This document shows, one piece after another, positions 19,156-26,517 of a DNA stretch of 64,000 bases. Under the pieces are notes generated by a model. It was not told where the DNA came from. It searched no databases and worked only from the letters and a program-made list of their open reading frames with translations. Position numbers and translations under genes: made by a program. The number at the start of each line of letters is the position of its first letter. Within the stretch, counting starts at the first letter, position 1. This DNA is from Streptomyces sp. NBC_01460 (GTDB lineage: Bacteria > Actinomycetota > Actinomycetes > Streptomycetales > Streptomycetaceae): contig NZ_CP109473.1 in NCBI RefSeq assembly GCF_036227405.1, positions 8,432,001 to 8,496,000 of the forward strand. Reading direction: 5' to 3'.

Positions 19156-20310
19156 ATGCGCATCGCCTACCTGCACTCCGGCAGCATCCCGTCGGTGTAC
19201 GCCAACGGCGTCCACGTCATGCGCATGTGCGACGCGCTGGCCGACGCCGGCCACGACGTGCGCCTCTACGCCCTGCGCGGCGAGATGACCAACGACGACG
19301 CCCACGCCTACTACGGCACCCGCAACCGATTCCCCGTGCGCACCTTCCCGATGCCCCGGCTGCCGTTGCTCGGCCCCTGGCTGCGCGCGTGGAAGGTGCG
19401 CCGCGCGGTCCGCCGTGACGGAGTGCCGGACGTCGTGTACGGCCGCGACCTGCGCGCACTCCTGGCTGCCGGCGGCCTGGCACCGAGCGTCTACGAGACC
19501 CACCTCCTGTGGGACAGCCGCCTGGAACGGGCGGTCGAGCGCCTGCTCCTGCGCAGCCGGTCACTGCGCGGTGTCGTGTTCGTCTCGCAGGCACTCGCCG
19601 ACGACTACGCGCGCGCGTTTCCCGTGTTCCGCACCTCCGACGGACCGGTGCGGATCACCGCCTCCGACTGCGCCGATCCGCCCCCACCCGGACCGGCCAC
19701 CGAACTCCCAGGGAGGCCGGGCGCCCTCAGGATCGGCTACGTCGGCCACCTGTACCCGGGCCGGGGTACCGACATCATCCTCGCGCTCGCCGACCGGATA
19801 CCGGAGGCCGACTTCCACGTCGTCGGCGGCACCGAAGCCGATCTGAAGTACTGGAGACAACGCGCCGACCAACCCCACCTGTACTTCCACGGCCACCGTC
19901 CGCCCGCCGGCCTCCACCCGTACTACCGGGCGTTCGACATCGTGCTGGCCCCCTACCAACAGCGCGTGGCCTGCGCGCAAGGCATCGGGGATATCAGCCG
20001 ATGGGTCTCGCCCATGAAGCTGTTCGAATACATGTCCCACGGGCTGCCCGTCGTGGCCTCCGACCTGCCCGTACTGCGTGAAGTCATGACCGACGGCGTC
20101 AACTGCCTTCTCGTACCCCCCGACGACGTCGACGGCTGGGAACAGGCCATCCGACGGCTCGCCACCGACCCGGACCTGCGGACCGCGCTGGGGGCAACGG
20201 CCCGCGACCAGCTACTGACCACGTACACCTGGCGGCATCGCGCCGACCGTGTGCTGGCACCGTTCGCCGTGCCGCGCCCCGCCCCCCTCGCCCGTCCTGG
20301 GAAGCGCTGA
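19156..20310 (+). CDS. GT4-type glycosyltransferase
   Basis: The product is 384 aa from ATG 19156, after CCGGAGG. It has a GT-B fold: the N-terminal Rossmann region (MRIAYLHSGSIPSVYANGVH, then MCDALADAGHDVRLYALRGE) and the C-terminal donor domain starting LRIGYVGHLYPGRGTDIILA. The EX7E-type donor site is SPMKLFEYMSHGLPVVASDL. GT4 enzymes retain configuration and use nucleotide sugars. Next to an epimerase and YcaO in one transcription unit, it most likely glycosylates the peptide, possibly at a hydroxyl introduced by the HExxH or PhyH enzyme. The stop overlaps the epimerase start (TGATG). Confidence 0.87.
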   Translation: MRIAYLHSGSIPSVYANGVHVMRMCDALADAGHDVRLYALRGEMTNDDAHAYYGTRNRFPVRTFPMPRLPLLGPWLRAWKVRRAVRRDGVPDVVYGRDLRALLAAGGLAPSVYETHLLWDSRLERAVERLLLRSRSLRGVVFVSQALADDYARAFPVFRTSDGPVRITASDCADPPPPGPATELPGRPGALRIGYVGHLYPGRGTDIILALADRIPEADFHVVGGTEADLKYWRQRADQPHLYFHGHRPPAGLHPYYRAFDIVLAPYQQRVACAQGIGDISRWVSPMKLFEYMSHGLPVVASDLPVLREVMTDGVNCLLVPPDDVDGWEQAIRRLATDPDLRTALGATARDQLLTTYTWRHRADRVLAPFAVPRPAPLARPGKR

Positions 20311-21335
20311 TGCGCGCGGTGGTCACCGGCGCGGCCGGTTTCATCGGTTCGCATCTGTGCGAGCACCTTCTCGCGGCGGGCGACGAGGTCGTGGGCGTCG
20401 ACAGCCTCACCGAGCACTACGACCCCGCGGTCAAACGCCGCAACCTGGCCACCGCACTGACGAACCCTCGCTTCACCTTCCACCACGAGGACCTGCTGAG
20501 CACCGACCCGGCCCATCTGATCACCGGTGCGGACGTCGTGTACCACCTGGCCGGCCAGCCAGGCGTCCGGCCGTCCTGGGGGGCCCATTTCGCCCTCTAC
20601 AGCGACCGCAACGTGCTCGCCACGCAGCGCCTGCTGGAGGCCGCGCGCGCCAGGCCGCCCGCCAAGTTCGTCTACGCCTCCAGCTCCTCGGTGTACGGAA
20701 ACGCGCTGGGGCGCCCCACCCCGGAGACCACCCACCCGCAGCCGGTCTCCCCGTACGGCGTCACCAAACTCGCCGGCGAGCACCTCTGCGAGCTGTACCG
20801 CACGGTGCACGGACTGCCCACGGTCGCGCTACGCCTGTTCACGGTCTACGGGCCGCGGCAGCGCCCCGACATGGCACTGGCACGCCTGCTCGCCGCGGCG
20901 AGCGGAGGACCTGCGTTCCGCCTCTACGGCGACGGCGAGCAGACCCGCGACTTCACGTACGTCACCGACGTCGTGACGGCCATGCGCGCCGCGGCCCGCA
21001 GCCCGTTCACCGGCGTCGCCAACATCGGTGGCGGCAGCCCCGTCTCCATGAACACGGCCGTCGCCGCCTTCGCACGCCTCGTCGGACCGGTGCTGTTGAC
21101 CCGTCACCCGGCCGTCCCGGGCGACGCCCGCCACACAGGCGCGGACATCGGCCGTGCCCGCGCCGCCTTCGGATTCCGGCCCCGCACCGAGCTCGCGGAA
21201 GGCCTGACGGCCATGGCGCGGGAGGCCGACCCGCCCTCCGCCCCGCCGCTCGGCCGCACCGGCGTCCCAGTGGCCGCAGCACCCGCAGCCCCGCCGGACA
21301 GGCGCCGTCGTGCGCGGACAGGAGACGACCGGTGA
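20310..21335 (+). CDS. NAD-dependent nucleotide-sugar epimerase/dehydratase (SDR)
   Basis: The product is 341 aa, start overlapping the glycosyltransferase stop. The extended SDR features are VTGAAGFIGSHLCEHLLAAG (NAD-binding GxxGxxG), the catalytic SSSVYGNALG strand and SPYGVTKLAGEHL (YxxxK). RLFTVYGPRQRPDMALARLL and GDGEQTRDFTYVTDVVTAM are characteristic of UDP-hexose/hexuronate 4-epimerases and related dehydratases. The C-terminal ~35 residues are a disordered Pro/Ala/Arg tail. It most likely prepares the sugar used by the preceding glycosyltransferase. GalE-like or glucuronate 4-epimerase activity cannot be separated by eye. Confidence 0.87.
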   Translation: MRAVVTGAAGFIGSHLCEHLLAAGDEVVGVDSLTEHYDPAVKRRNLATALTNPRFTFHHEDLLSTDPAHLITGADVVYHLAGQPGVRPSWGAHFALYSDRNVLATQRLLEAARARPPAKFVYASSSSVYGNALGRPTPETTHPQPVSPYGVTKLAGEHLCELYRTVHGLPTVALRLFTVYGPRQRPDMALARLLAAASGGPAFRLYGDGEQTRDFTYVTDVVTAMRAAARSPFTGVANIGGGSPVSMNTAVAAFARLVGPVLLTRHPAVPGDARHTGADIGRARAAFGFRPRTELAEGLTAMAREADPPSAPPLGRTGVPVAAAPAAPPDRRRRARTGDDR

Positions 21336-22237
21336 ACACGCCTTCCCCCCGTTCCTCCCGCGCCACCCCCGCCCGGGCCGCCACGCTGCTCCGGGTGGAA
21401 CCCACCCCCGCAGGGTTCCCCGTCGCGCTGCGCCGCGTACTCGCCGGGGACCTCGTCGTCCTTTCCCACGGGCTCCGCCACCTCGGCCATCTACCGGACA
21501 TCGAACGGCTCGCCCGCGCCGCGGTCGCCCACCGGCTGCCCGGCAGCCCCGCCGTGGACGCGCCCCTCCACGAGCTGCACCGGTACGCCGACACCCGCGC
21601 CGTCGAGGCGATCCGTACCGACCTCGAAACCCGGCTGCGCCCGGTGGGGCGACGTGTCCTGCACGACATGACCACAGCCCTCACCCCGCGTGAGCCCCGC
21701 CTCTACCTCAGCGAGCACCTCGGCATCCGCATCATGCCGCCGCTCGGCACGGTCACCGACCGCCACGAGCTGCGTTCCCTGGACGGATTCCTGACACCTC
21801 GGGACGCGCACGTCGACTCCTGGTTCAACACCGCCCTGAATTCCGTCAACCTCTGGATGGCCGTCACCCCCGTACGCCGCGGCAACGGCCTGGTCCTCTA
21901 CCCGGACGTGTTCCGCAGCCCCCTGCGCCACGACGGGCACACACTGCTTCCCGGTCAGGACACCGGCGACCCGGTCGACCTGACCCTCGACCCCGGCGAC
22001 ATCCTCCTCTTCGCCGGCGACCACCTGCACGCCTCGCAGCCCAACACCACGGACCAGACCCGTTTCGTCGTGACCAAACGCTTCTCGGCAGGCCCCCCGC
22101 GCTACCCTCGCCGGGCCACCGGATGGGTCCCGTACCTCGACCAGCGGCTGCTCGGCACGCGCCTGTCCCCACTGGCCCCGCTGCGTTCCCGGCTGACGCC
22201 CGCCGGACTCCGGCACGCGCTGCGAGGCCACCGGTGA
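21332..22237 (+). CDS. PhyH-type Fe(II)/2-oxoglutarate dioxygenase
   Basis: The product is 301 aa from GTG 21332, overlapping the epimerase stop by GTGA with AGGAGA upstream. The facial triad is visible as HVD in DAHVDSWFNTALNSVNLWMA and the distal His in GDILLFAGDHLHASQPN, followed by the 2-oxoglutarate-binding Arg of QTRFVVTKRF. PGQDTGDPVDLTLDPGD is the typical jelly-roll turn. It would hydroxylate, oxidise or epimerise a carbon on the peptide or sugar. With the HExxH enzyme there are two iron oxygenases in this operon, so at least two oxidations are likely. Confidence 0.82.
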   Translation: MNTPSPRSSRATPARAATLLRVEPTPAGFPVALRRVLAGDLVVLSHGLRHLGHLPDIERLARAAVAHRLPGSPAVDAPLHELHRYADTRAVEAIRTDLETRLRPVGRRVLHDMTTALTPREPRLYLSEHLGIRIMPPLGTVTDRHELRSLDGFLTPRDAHVDSWFNTALNSVNLWMAVTPVRRGNGLVLYPDVFRSPLRHDGHTLLPGQDTGDPVDLTLDPGDILLFAGDHLHASQPNTTDQTRFVVTKRFSAGPPRYPRRATGWVPYLDQRLLGTRLSPLAPLRSRLTPAGLRHALRGHR

Positions 22238-22830
22238 ACGCGGGGGAGACACCCTGCGGCAAGGTCTTCGGTATCGGCCTCTCACGCACCGGCACCCAGT
22301 CGCTGACCGCCGCTCTGCGCACCCTGGGCTACGACATCGTGCACTACCCGGCGGACGAGGACACGTACCGGACGCTGCTGCGCGGAGACGCCCGCTTCCC
22401 GCTGCTCGCCCATCACGACGGGATCACCGACATCACGACCGTTCCCTACGTCGCCCAACTCGACCGGATGTGGCCGGACGCCAAGTTCATTCTCACCATC
22501 CGCGACGAGGACCTGTGGCTGCGGTCCTGCGCCCGCCACTGGGACCGCCCTCCCCACCACAAGACCGAGTACGGGGAGCTCTACCCCGAGCTGCAGCTCT
22601 TCCTACGGGCAGCGGTCTACGGCTGCCACTCGTTCGACGAAGACCGCTTCCGGCACGTCCATCGCCGACATCTGGCCGAGGTCCGTGCCCTGTTCAGCGG
22701 CCGTCCGGACTCCTTGCTGATCCTCGACCCGTCCCTTCCCGCCCCCTACGCCCGACTGGCGACCTTCCTGGGCCGCCCGGCCCCGGACGCCCCGTATCCG
22801 CATGAGGGCTGCTGGCCGCCCGCCGCTTAG
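22234..22830 (+). CDS. Sulfotransferase-family protein, last gene of RiPP operon
   Basis: The product is 198 aa from GTG 22234, coupled by GTGA. The PAPS-binding P-loop-like motif is KVFGIGLSRTGTQSLTAALRT, followed by LGYDIVHYPADEDTYRTLL. The conserved strand and helix KFILTIRDEDLWLRSCARHW correspond to the 3'-phosphate site of the short sulfotransferase family. It is ~200 aa, shorter than the divergent enzyme at 13697 and of a different subfamily, so the two probably act on different positions. An alternative is a role in sugar sulfation before transfer. Confidence 0.8.
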   Translation: MNAGETPCGKVFGIGLSRTGTQSLTAALRTLGYDIVHYPADEDTYRTLLRGDARFPLLAHHDGITDITTVPYVAQLDRMWPDAKFILTIRDEDLWLRSCARHWDRPPHHKTEYGELYPELQLFLRAAVYGCHSFDEDRFRHVHRRHLAEVRALFSGRPDSLLILDPSLPAPYARLATFLGRPAPDAPYPHEGCWPPAA

Positions 22831-23252
22831 CGTGTGCCTGCCTCGGCCGAACGACGAGCCCGGTCCGGCAGCCGCACCGTGCGGCCGAGGAGCCGGAGCC
22901 GGCCAAGGCGCATCACCGTCCTTGCGTCCAGGGGGAGTCGGCGGAATCCGGTGCTGACCTGCAACCGTGCGGCCTGCGGTACGCGGCCTGCACAGGCCGC
23001 GAGCCGGAGAAACCCGGCGCGTGTCGTGCACCGCTTCCCGCTGTCATGGTCTGCAGCGCGAAGCTCGTAGCACCGATCCGCCCTGCCCCGTCGGCGCTGC
23101 GGCGGAGGGGAGGGCAGCAGAGCGGTCGGCTCCGGCGAGGGCGGCAGACGCCCCGTACGAGGAGGCACGTGTCATTGCGCCTGGCAGCTGTCCGTCACAC
23201 CTCATCGCACCGGCTGCCCTCGGCCTCGCTCTCACCTCCGATCCCGCCGTGC
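22831..23252. other. Intergenic stretch after the RiPP operon
   Basis: Apart from the hairpin at its left end no gene is supported. A minus-strand frame (KRCTTRAGFLRLAACAGRV) is open but lacks a ribosome binding site and a recognisable domain. Confidence 0.4.
22842..22889 (+). terminator. Possible terminator after the RiPP operon
   Basis: CTCGGCCG (22842-22849) and CGGCCGAG (22882-22889) are perfect 8-bp arms. The 32-nt interval contains a further GCCGCAC/GTGCGGC pairing, so the structure can branch. It starts 11 bp after the last sulfotransferase codon. Confidence 0.45.
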
Positions 23253-23618
23253 TCAGCCGGTCGACGTGCCCTGATGGAAGTACATGCGCCAGCCTGTCTC
23301 CGTCAGACGCCACAAAGAGCTCCGCCATGCCCGACGGCCCTGGTTGTCGGAGAAGTACTTCAGATGAACAACCCCCGGAGCCAGGACGACTCCAGACATT
23401 TCGCTGACCTCCACCGGAGACTCCGCGGACACGGAGCCGCCACTCGTCACCGTGAGAACGGTCCCCACATCCCACCGGCGCCCGGAAGCCCCGATCTCGG
23501 TCCACTCCGGATCCAGGAGCTCGAGAACACGGTCCGGCGAAGCCCGTACCTCGGGATCGAGAAGCCGCATCTCCCCGTCAATGGCCGCTTGCACGGCCCG
23601 CTCACTCTCATCCGTCAT
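23253..23618 (-). CDS. SnoaL-like/DUF4440 domain protein
   Basis: The product is 121 aa from ATG 23618. An N-terminal helix (ERAVQAAIDGEMRLLDPEVR) is followed by VLELLDPEWTEIGASGRRWD, then a curved sheet (VVLAPGVVHLKYFSDNQGRR, WRSSLWRLTETGWRMYFHQG). This order and the closing W-R-M-Y-F-H-Q-G strand are typical of the NTF2-like DUF4440 family. These are small cytoplasmic alpha+beta barrels with a hydrophobic pocket, often of unknown substrate. There is no operon partner. Confidence 0.82.
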   Translation of the reverse strand: MTDESERAVQAAIDGEMRLLDPEVRASPDRVLELLDPEWTEIGASGRRWDVGTVLTVTSGGSVSAESPVEVSEMSGVVLAPGVVHLKYFSDNQGRRAWRSSLWRLTETGWRMYFHQGTSTG

Positions 23619-23881
23619 GCTGGAACCCTACGGACGCCGCTTGTCGGGGCCCAGCGAATTGATCAGTACCCTTCCTGTGGTTGTGCACGCGGCGTGCTGC
23701 CGGACGCCGAACGGCGGCTGCTGATGTCGTCGTGAACGGGCGCACGCCCACCCACGCAGCTTCCTGCGAACAGTGTGCTCGGCGCTGAACTGGGCGTGGC
23801 CAGTCCTGCCTGACAGGTACTCAGTCTTGCCGTGACCATGGCCACCTGGCGCAGCAGGCCGCGCAGCGGCGTGGCTGATGC

Positions 23882-24553
23882 TCAGGACGCGGCGGGTGCG
23901 TCGACCGGAACGGCGTTCTTGAAGTCGGTGAACGTGATCGTCGCTTCGATGTCGGGGTCGGACGCGAAGTGGATCTTCTGACGTACGCGCACGACTCGGC
24001 CCTCGTTGTCGACCCACGCGTCTGCGTCGATTGCGGTGGCGGGTCGCAGGTTGCGCCCGACGGCCCTGTCCACCGATTCGATGTCCTTCGGGGTGAGGCG
24101 GGCCGATACGCGCATGGGTTCGCCGTCCTGCTGCACGGAGGCACCGTGACCGAGCATGAGTCGCACGTACTGCGGGAGCCGGTCCGTGGGTACACCCCCC
24201 TTTGCCGCCGACGCGGGGAACTCCTGCCACGGTCCGTGAGTTCCGGTGGCGCGCCGGTACACCTTCTGATTGGTGATCACGACGTCCTCGGTGTACTGCT
24301 CGGTCGTCTCCGTCGTGCGCCCGGTGAACGGCGCGTTGAGGTTGACCCGCCCCTCCATGAGCTGGAGGCGCCGGGGCCCCGACTTCGTGACAGCCCTCAG
24401 CGCGGCCGAGTAGGGGGCATCGCCGGCTGCGGCCAGCCGATCGCGCGCCGCCTGCGGGTCGCCCTTCGGTGATGCGGGCTGGCTCGCGGAGCATGCGGAG
24501 AGCATCAGCCCCAAGAGCACCAGAGTCAGGGGTGCTGTCCGGCGATGAGACAC
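23882..24553 (-). CDS. Secreted lipoprotein, LppX/LprG-like fold suspected
   Basis: The product is 223 aa from GTG 24553, seven bases after GGAGGA; an upstream ATG at 24592 lacks a ribosome binding site. A signal peptide with lipobox L-S-A-C (LGLMLSACSAS) means the mature protein is lipidated at Cys and anchored outside the membrane. The body has repeated strands (GRVNLNAPFTGRTTETTEQY, DVVITNQKVYRR, MRVSARLTPKDIESVD, DADAWVDNEGRVVRVRQKIH, ATITFTDFKNAVPVDAP). The ending with a thresholded DF....V.APA is like actinobacterial LppX/LolA-like lipoproteins, which bind lipids. The specific ligand is not known. Confidence 0.78.
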   Translation of the reverse strand: MSHRRTAPLTLVLLGLMLSACSASQPASPKGDPQAARDRLAAAGDAPYSAALRAVTKSGPRRLQLMEGRVNLNAPFTGRTTETTEQYTEDVVITNQKVYRRATGTHGPWQEFPASAAKGGVPTDRLPQYVRLMLGHGASVQQDGEPMRVSARLTPKDIESVDRAVGRNLRPATAIDADAWVDNEGRVVRVRQKIHFASDPDIEATITFTDFKNAVPVDAPAAS

Positions 24554-25009
24554 AGGTGGATCCTCCGAAAACCGAGCCCGAGCGGGAAACACCCGGGCCG
24601 CAGGTGGGTGGTGACCTCATCCTGTCCGCCCCCGGAGATCGGACGGCGTTCGGGGGGAGGCGGCGTGATCAAGAGTGCGTCAGACAGTTACCGAACTGCC
24701 TTCTCCGCCCACACAACCCTCCGGCCTTCGTCCGCCGCCCTCGAAGTGCCCGTCCAACGCTTACGAGAGGCCGTACGCGCTGGGGGAGGACCTCGCGCCG
24801 GACCGGGGTGGGCCCAGGGATATCGCGGTCATCAGCACCACCCCCACCGTCCACGCCTCGCACCCACCCACGCGCCGGCAGCTGCCATCTCCTCGTTCCC
24901 GCCGGAGCTGCTCCTGCCCCCACCCCGCGACGTGTCGATGGTGAGGCCGCACGCGTGCGAGCGTGTCTGTGAGGCCACGGAGAGAAGGCCCCGGGGCCCG
25001 GGCCCGGGC
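24554..25009. other. Intergenic stretch, nothing recognised
   Basis: This lies between two minus-strand genes. No frame resembles a conserved protein. It presumably contains the lipoprotein promoter at its left end. Confidence 0.4.
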
Positions 25010-25357
25010 TCAATCGGCAGGCAGGGCCTCCCGCATGGCTTTCGCGGTGGAAGTCGGGTCGTAGTCCTTCGGGACACCTTCGACCAGGATGATGTCGCCC
25101 TCGATGTGCCGTGAGCGCAGCGGTGCGATCTCCTGGTAGGCGGGGGAGTCCCACCAGGCGCGCGCCTCCTCGACCCCGGGGAAGCCGATCAGCACGGCGT
25201 GCCCGGGCCAGTTGCCCTCCTTCACCTCGTGCTGCGTGGCGTGCACGAGGAAGTGGCCGCCGTACGGCTCGAAGGTGGCGGGTATGCGCTCGATGTACTC
25301 GATGATCTCCGGGTGTGGAGCGGCCTCTTGCAGGTGAGCTATGGCATAGGCGGTCAT
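25010..25357 (-). CDS. DUF1330 domain protein
   Basis: The product is 115 aa from ATG 25357. It opens MTAYAIAHLQEAAPHPEIIEYIERIPATFE, continues YGGHFLVHATQHEVKEG and GHAVLIGFPGVEEARAWWDS, and ends AYQEIAPLRSRHIEGDIILVEG. This is the ferredoxin-like alpha/beta DUF1330 fold, common as a small cytoplasmic dimer related to the ABM/EthD superfamily, with no assigned reaction. A palindrome lies 60-90 bp upstream of the start. Confidence 0.87.
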   Translation of the reverse strand: MTAYAIAHLQEAAPHPEIIEYIERIPATFEPYGGHFLVHATQHEVKEGNWPGHAVLIGFPGVEEARAWWDSPAYQEIAPLRSRHIEGDIILVEGVPKDYDPTSTAKAMREALPAD

Positions 25358-25415
25358 GACGTCCTTCCGGTCGGTAGGGATGCATACGCAGGTGATCGTG
25401 GCATCCAGGTGCGCC

Positions 25416-25446
25416 GGGGTCGATGACCTGGCAGGTCACCGACCCC
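25416..25446. promoter_or_regulatory. 31-bp imperfect palindrome upstream of DUF1330 gene
   Basis: GGGGTCG-a-TGACCTG, a single central G, then CAGGTCA-c-CGACCCC: 15-bp arms with one mismatch. The inner TGACCTG/CAGGTCA is a perfect 7-bp inverted repeat around one base. It could be an operator for the DUF1330 gene or a distant terminator for the hydrolase upstream. No T-tract is present. Confidence 0.5.
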
Positions 25447-25635
25447 TGTCCGCAGCGCGAACCCGTCGCTACGGCCGGCAGCGTGCCGCAGACTCCTGGG
25501 CCCCGGCGCCGCCCTGCGTGGCCGCGGCCTTCGTCGTGCAGGACATACCCGTATGCCTCTCGCCTCGGACGGAGCCGGAGGCATATGGTCCGCCACTCCG
25601 ATGGCGAGAGCCCAGGGATTCTGCAACACCTCTCC

Positions 25636-26514
25636 TCACTCGGCCGTGTGCGTGAGGATCGCGTCGGCCAGCTCCTGGTGGGTCTCCAGCGGCAGCGTGT
25701 GCCCCATGCCCGCCACGGTCATCAGCCGCGCCCCCGGGATCTGCTCGGCGATGATCGCGCCGTGCCCCGGTTTCACCGGCTCGTGGCTGCCCTCGATGAC
25801 CAGCGTGGGAGCCTGGACCCGGTGCAGCTCATCCACCGGCTCGAAGTCGGGGCCGGCCCCTGCGGCCAGACGGTGGTTGGCCGCCGCCGACAGGTCGCGG
25901 GCCCGGCCGTGGACGCGTTCCTGCAGTCGGCGCGCCGCGTCCTCGTCGAAAGGCAGACCGGTGCCGTGCAACACGCGCTGCTCGGCGATCATGCTGTCGA
26001 TCAGGGCGCGGTGGTCCTGGTCGGGCGGGGCGGCCATCAGCGCACGGAAGAATTCCACGAACTCCGGCTCCGGCTCCGGCAGGCTGCCCTGGGGCTGCGG
26101 CTGACCCATCAGTGCCCGCAGGAGCACCTGGCCCTCGCCGCCACCGAGCGGCGAGGAGGCGATGACGGTCAGCGACCGCACCCGCTCCGGCGCCTCCACG
26201 GCGATGAGCTGGCCGAGCAGCCCGCCCGCCGAGTGGCCCACCAGATGGGCGCTGTCCAGGCCGTGGGCCGCCAGTACACGGTAGACATCGTTCTTGATGT
26301 CGTCCCAGGTGTACGGATCGGTCGCGAAGTCGACGGTGCCCGACATGCCGGTGTCACGGTGGTCGTACCGGATCACCCGGCGGCCTCCGGCGGCCAGTCG
26401 GCCGACGAACTCGTCGGGCCACAGGATGCCCTGCGACATCGAACCCATGATCAACAGGATCGGCGCGTCCGTCTCGGCGCCGAACTCTTCACTCCAGATG
26501 GTCACGTTTGGCAT
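25636..26514 (-). CDS. Alpha/beta hydrolase
   Basis: The product is 292 aa from ATG 26514. The nucleophile elbow is GHSAGG in DSAHLVGHSAGGLLGQLIAV. An oxyanion-hole region LLIMGSMSQGILWP and the VIRYDHRDTGMSGTVD strand precede it. LVIEGSHEPVKPGHG and MTVAGMGHTLPLET carry the acid and histidine. This resembles esterase/haloperoxidase-type hydrolases. It starts 3 bp after the stop of the LuxR-type regulator, so both form one transcription unit. The substrate is unknown. Confidence 0.87.
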   Translation of the reverse strand: MPNVTIWSEEFGAETDAPILLIMGSMSQGILWPDEFVGRLAAGGRRVIRYDHRDTGMSGTVDFATDPYTWDDIKNDVYRVLAAHGLDSAHLVGHSAGGLLGQLIAVEAPERVRSLTVIASSPLGGGEGQVLLRALMGQPQPQGSLPEPEPEFVEFFRALMAAPPDQDHRALIDSMIAEQRVLHGTGLPFDEDAARRLQERVHGRARDLSAAANHRLAAGAGPDFEPVDELHRVQAPTLVIEGSHEPVKPGHGAIIAEQIPGARLMTVAGMGHTLPLETHQELADAILTHTAE

Positions 26515-26517
26515 GCC

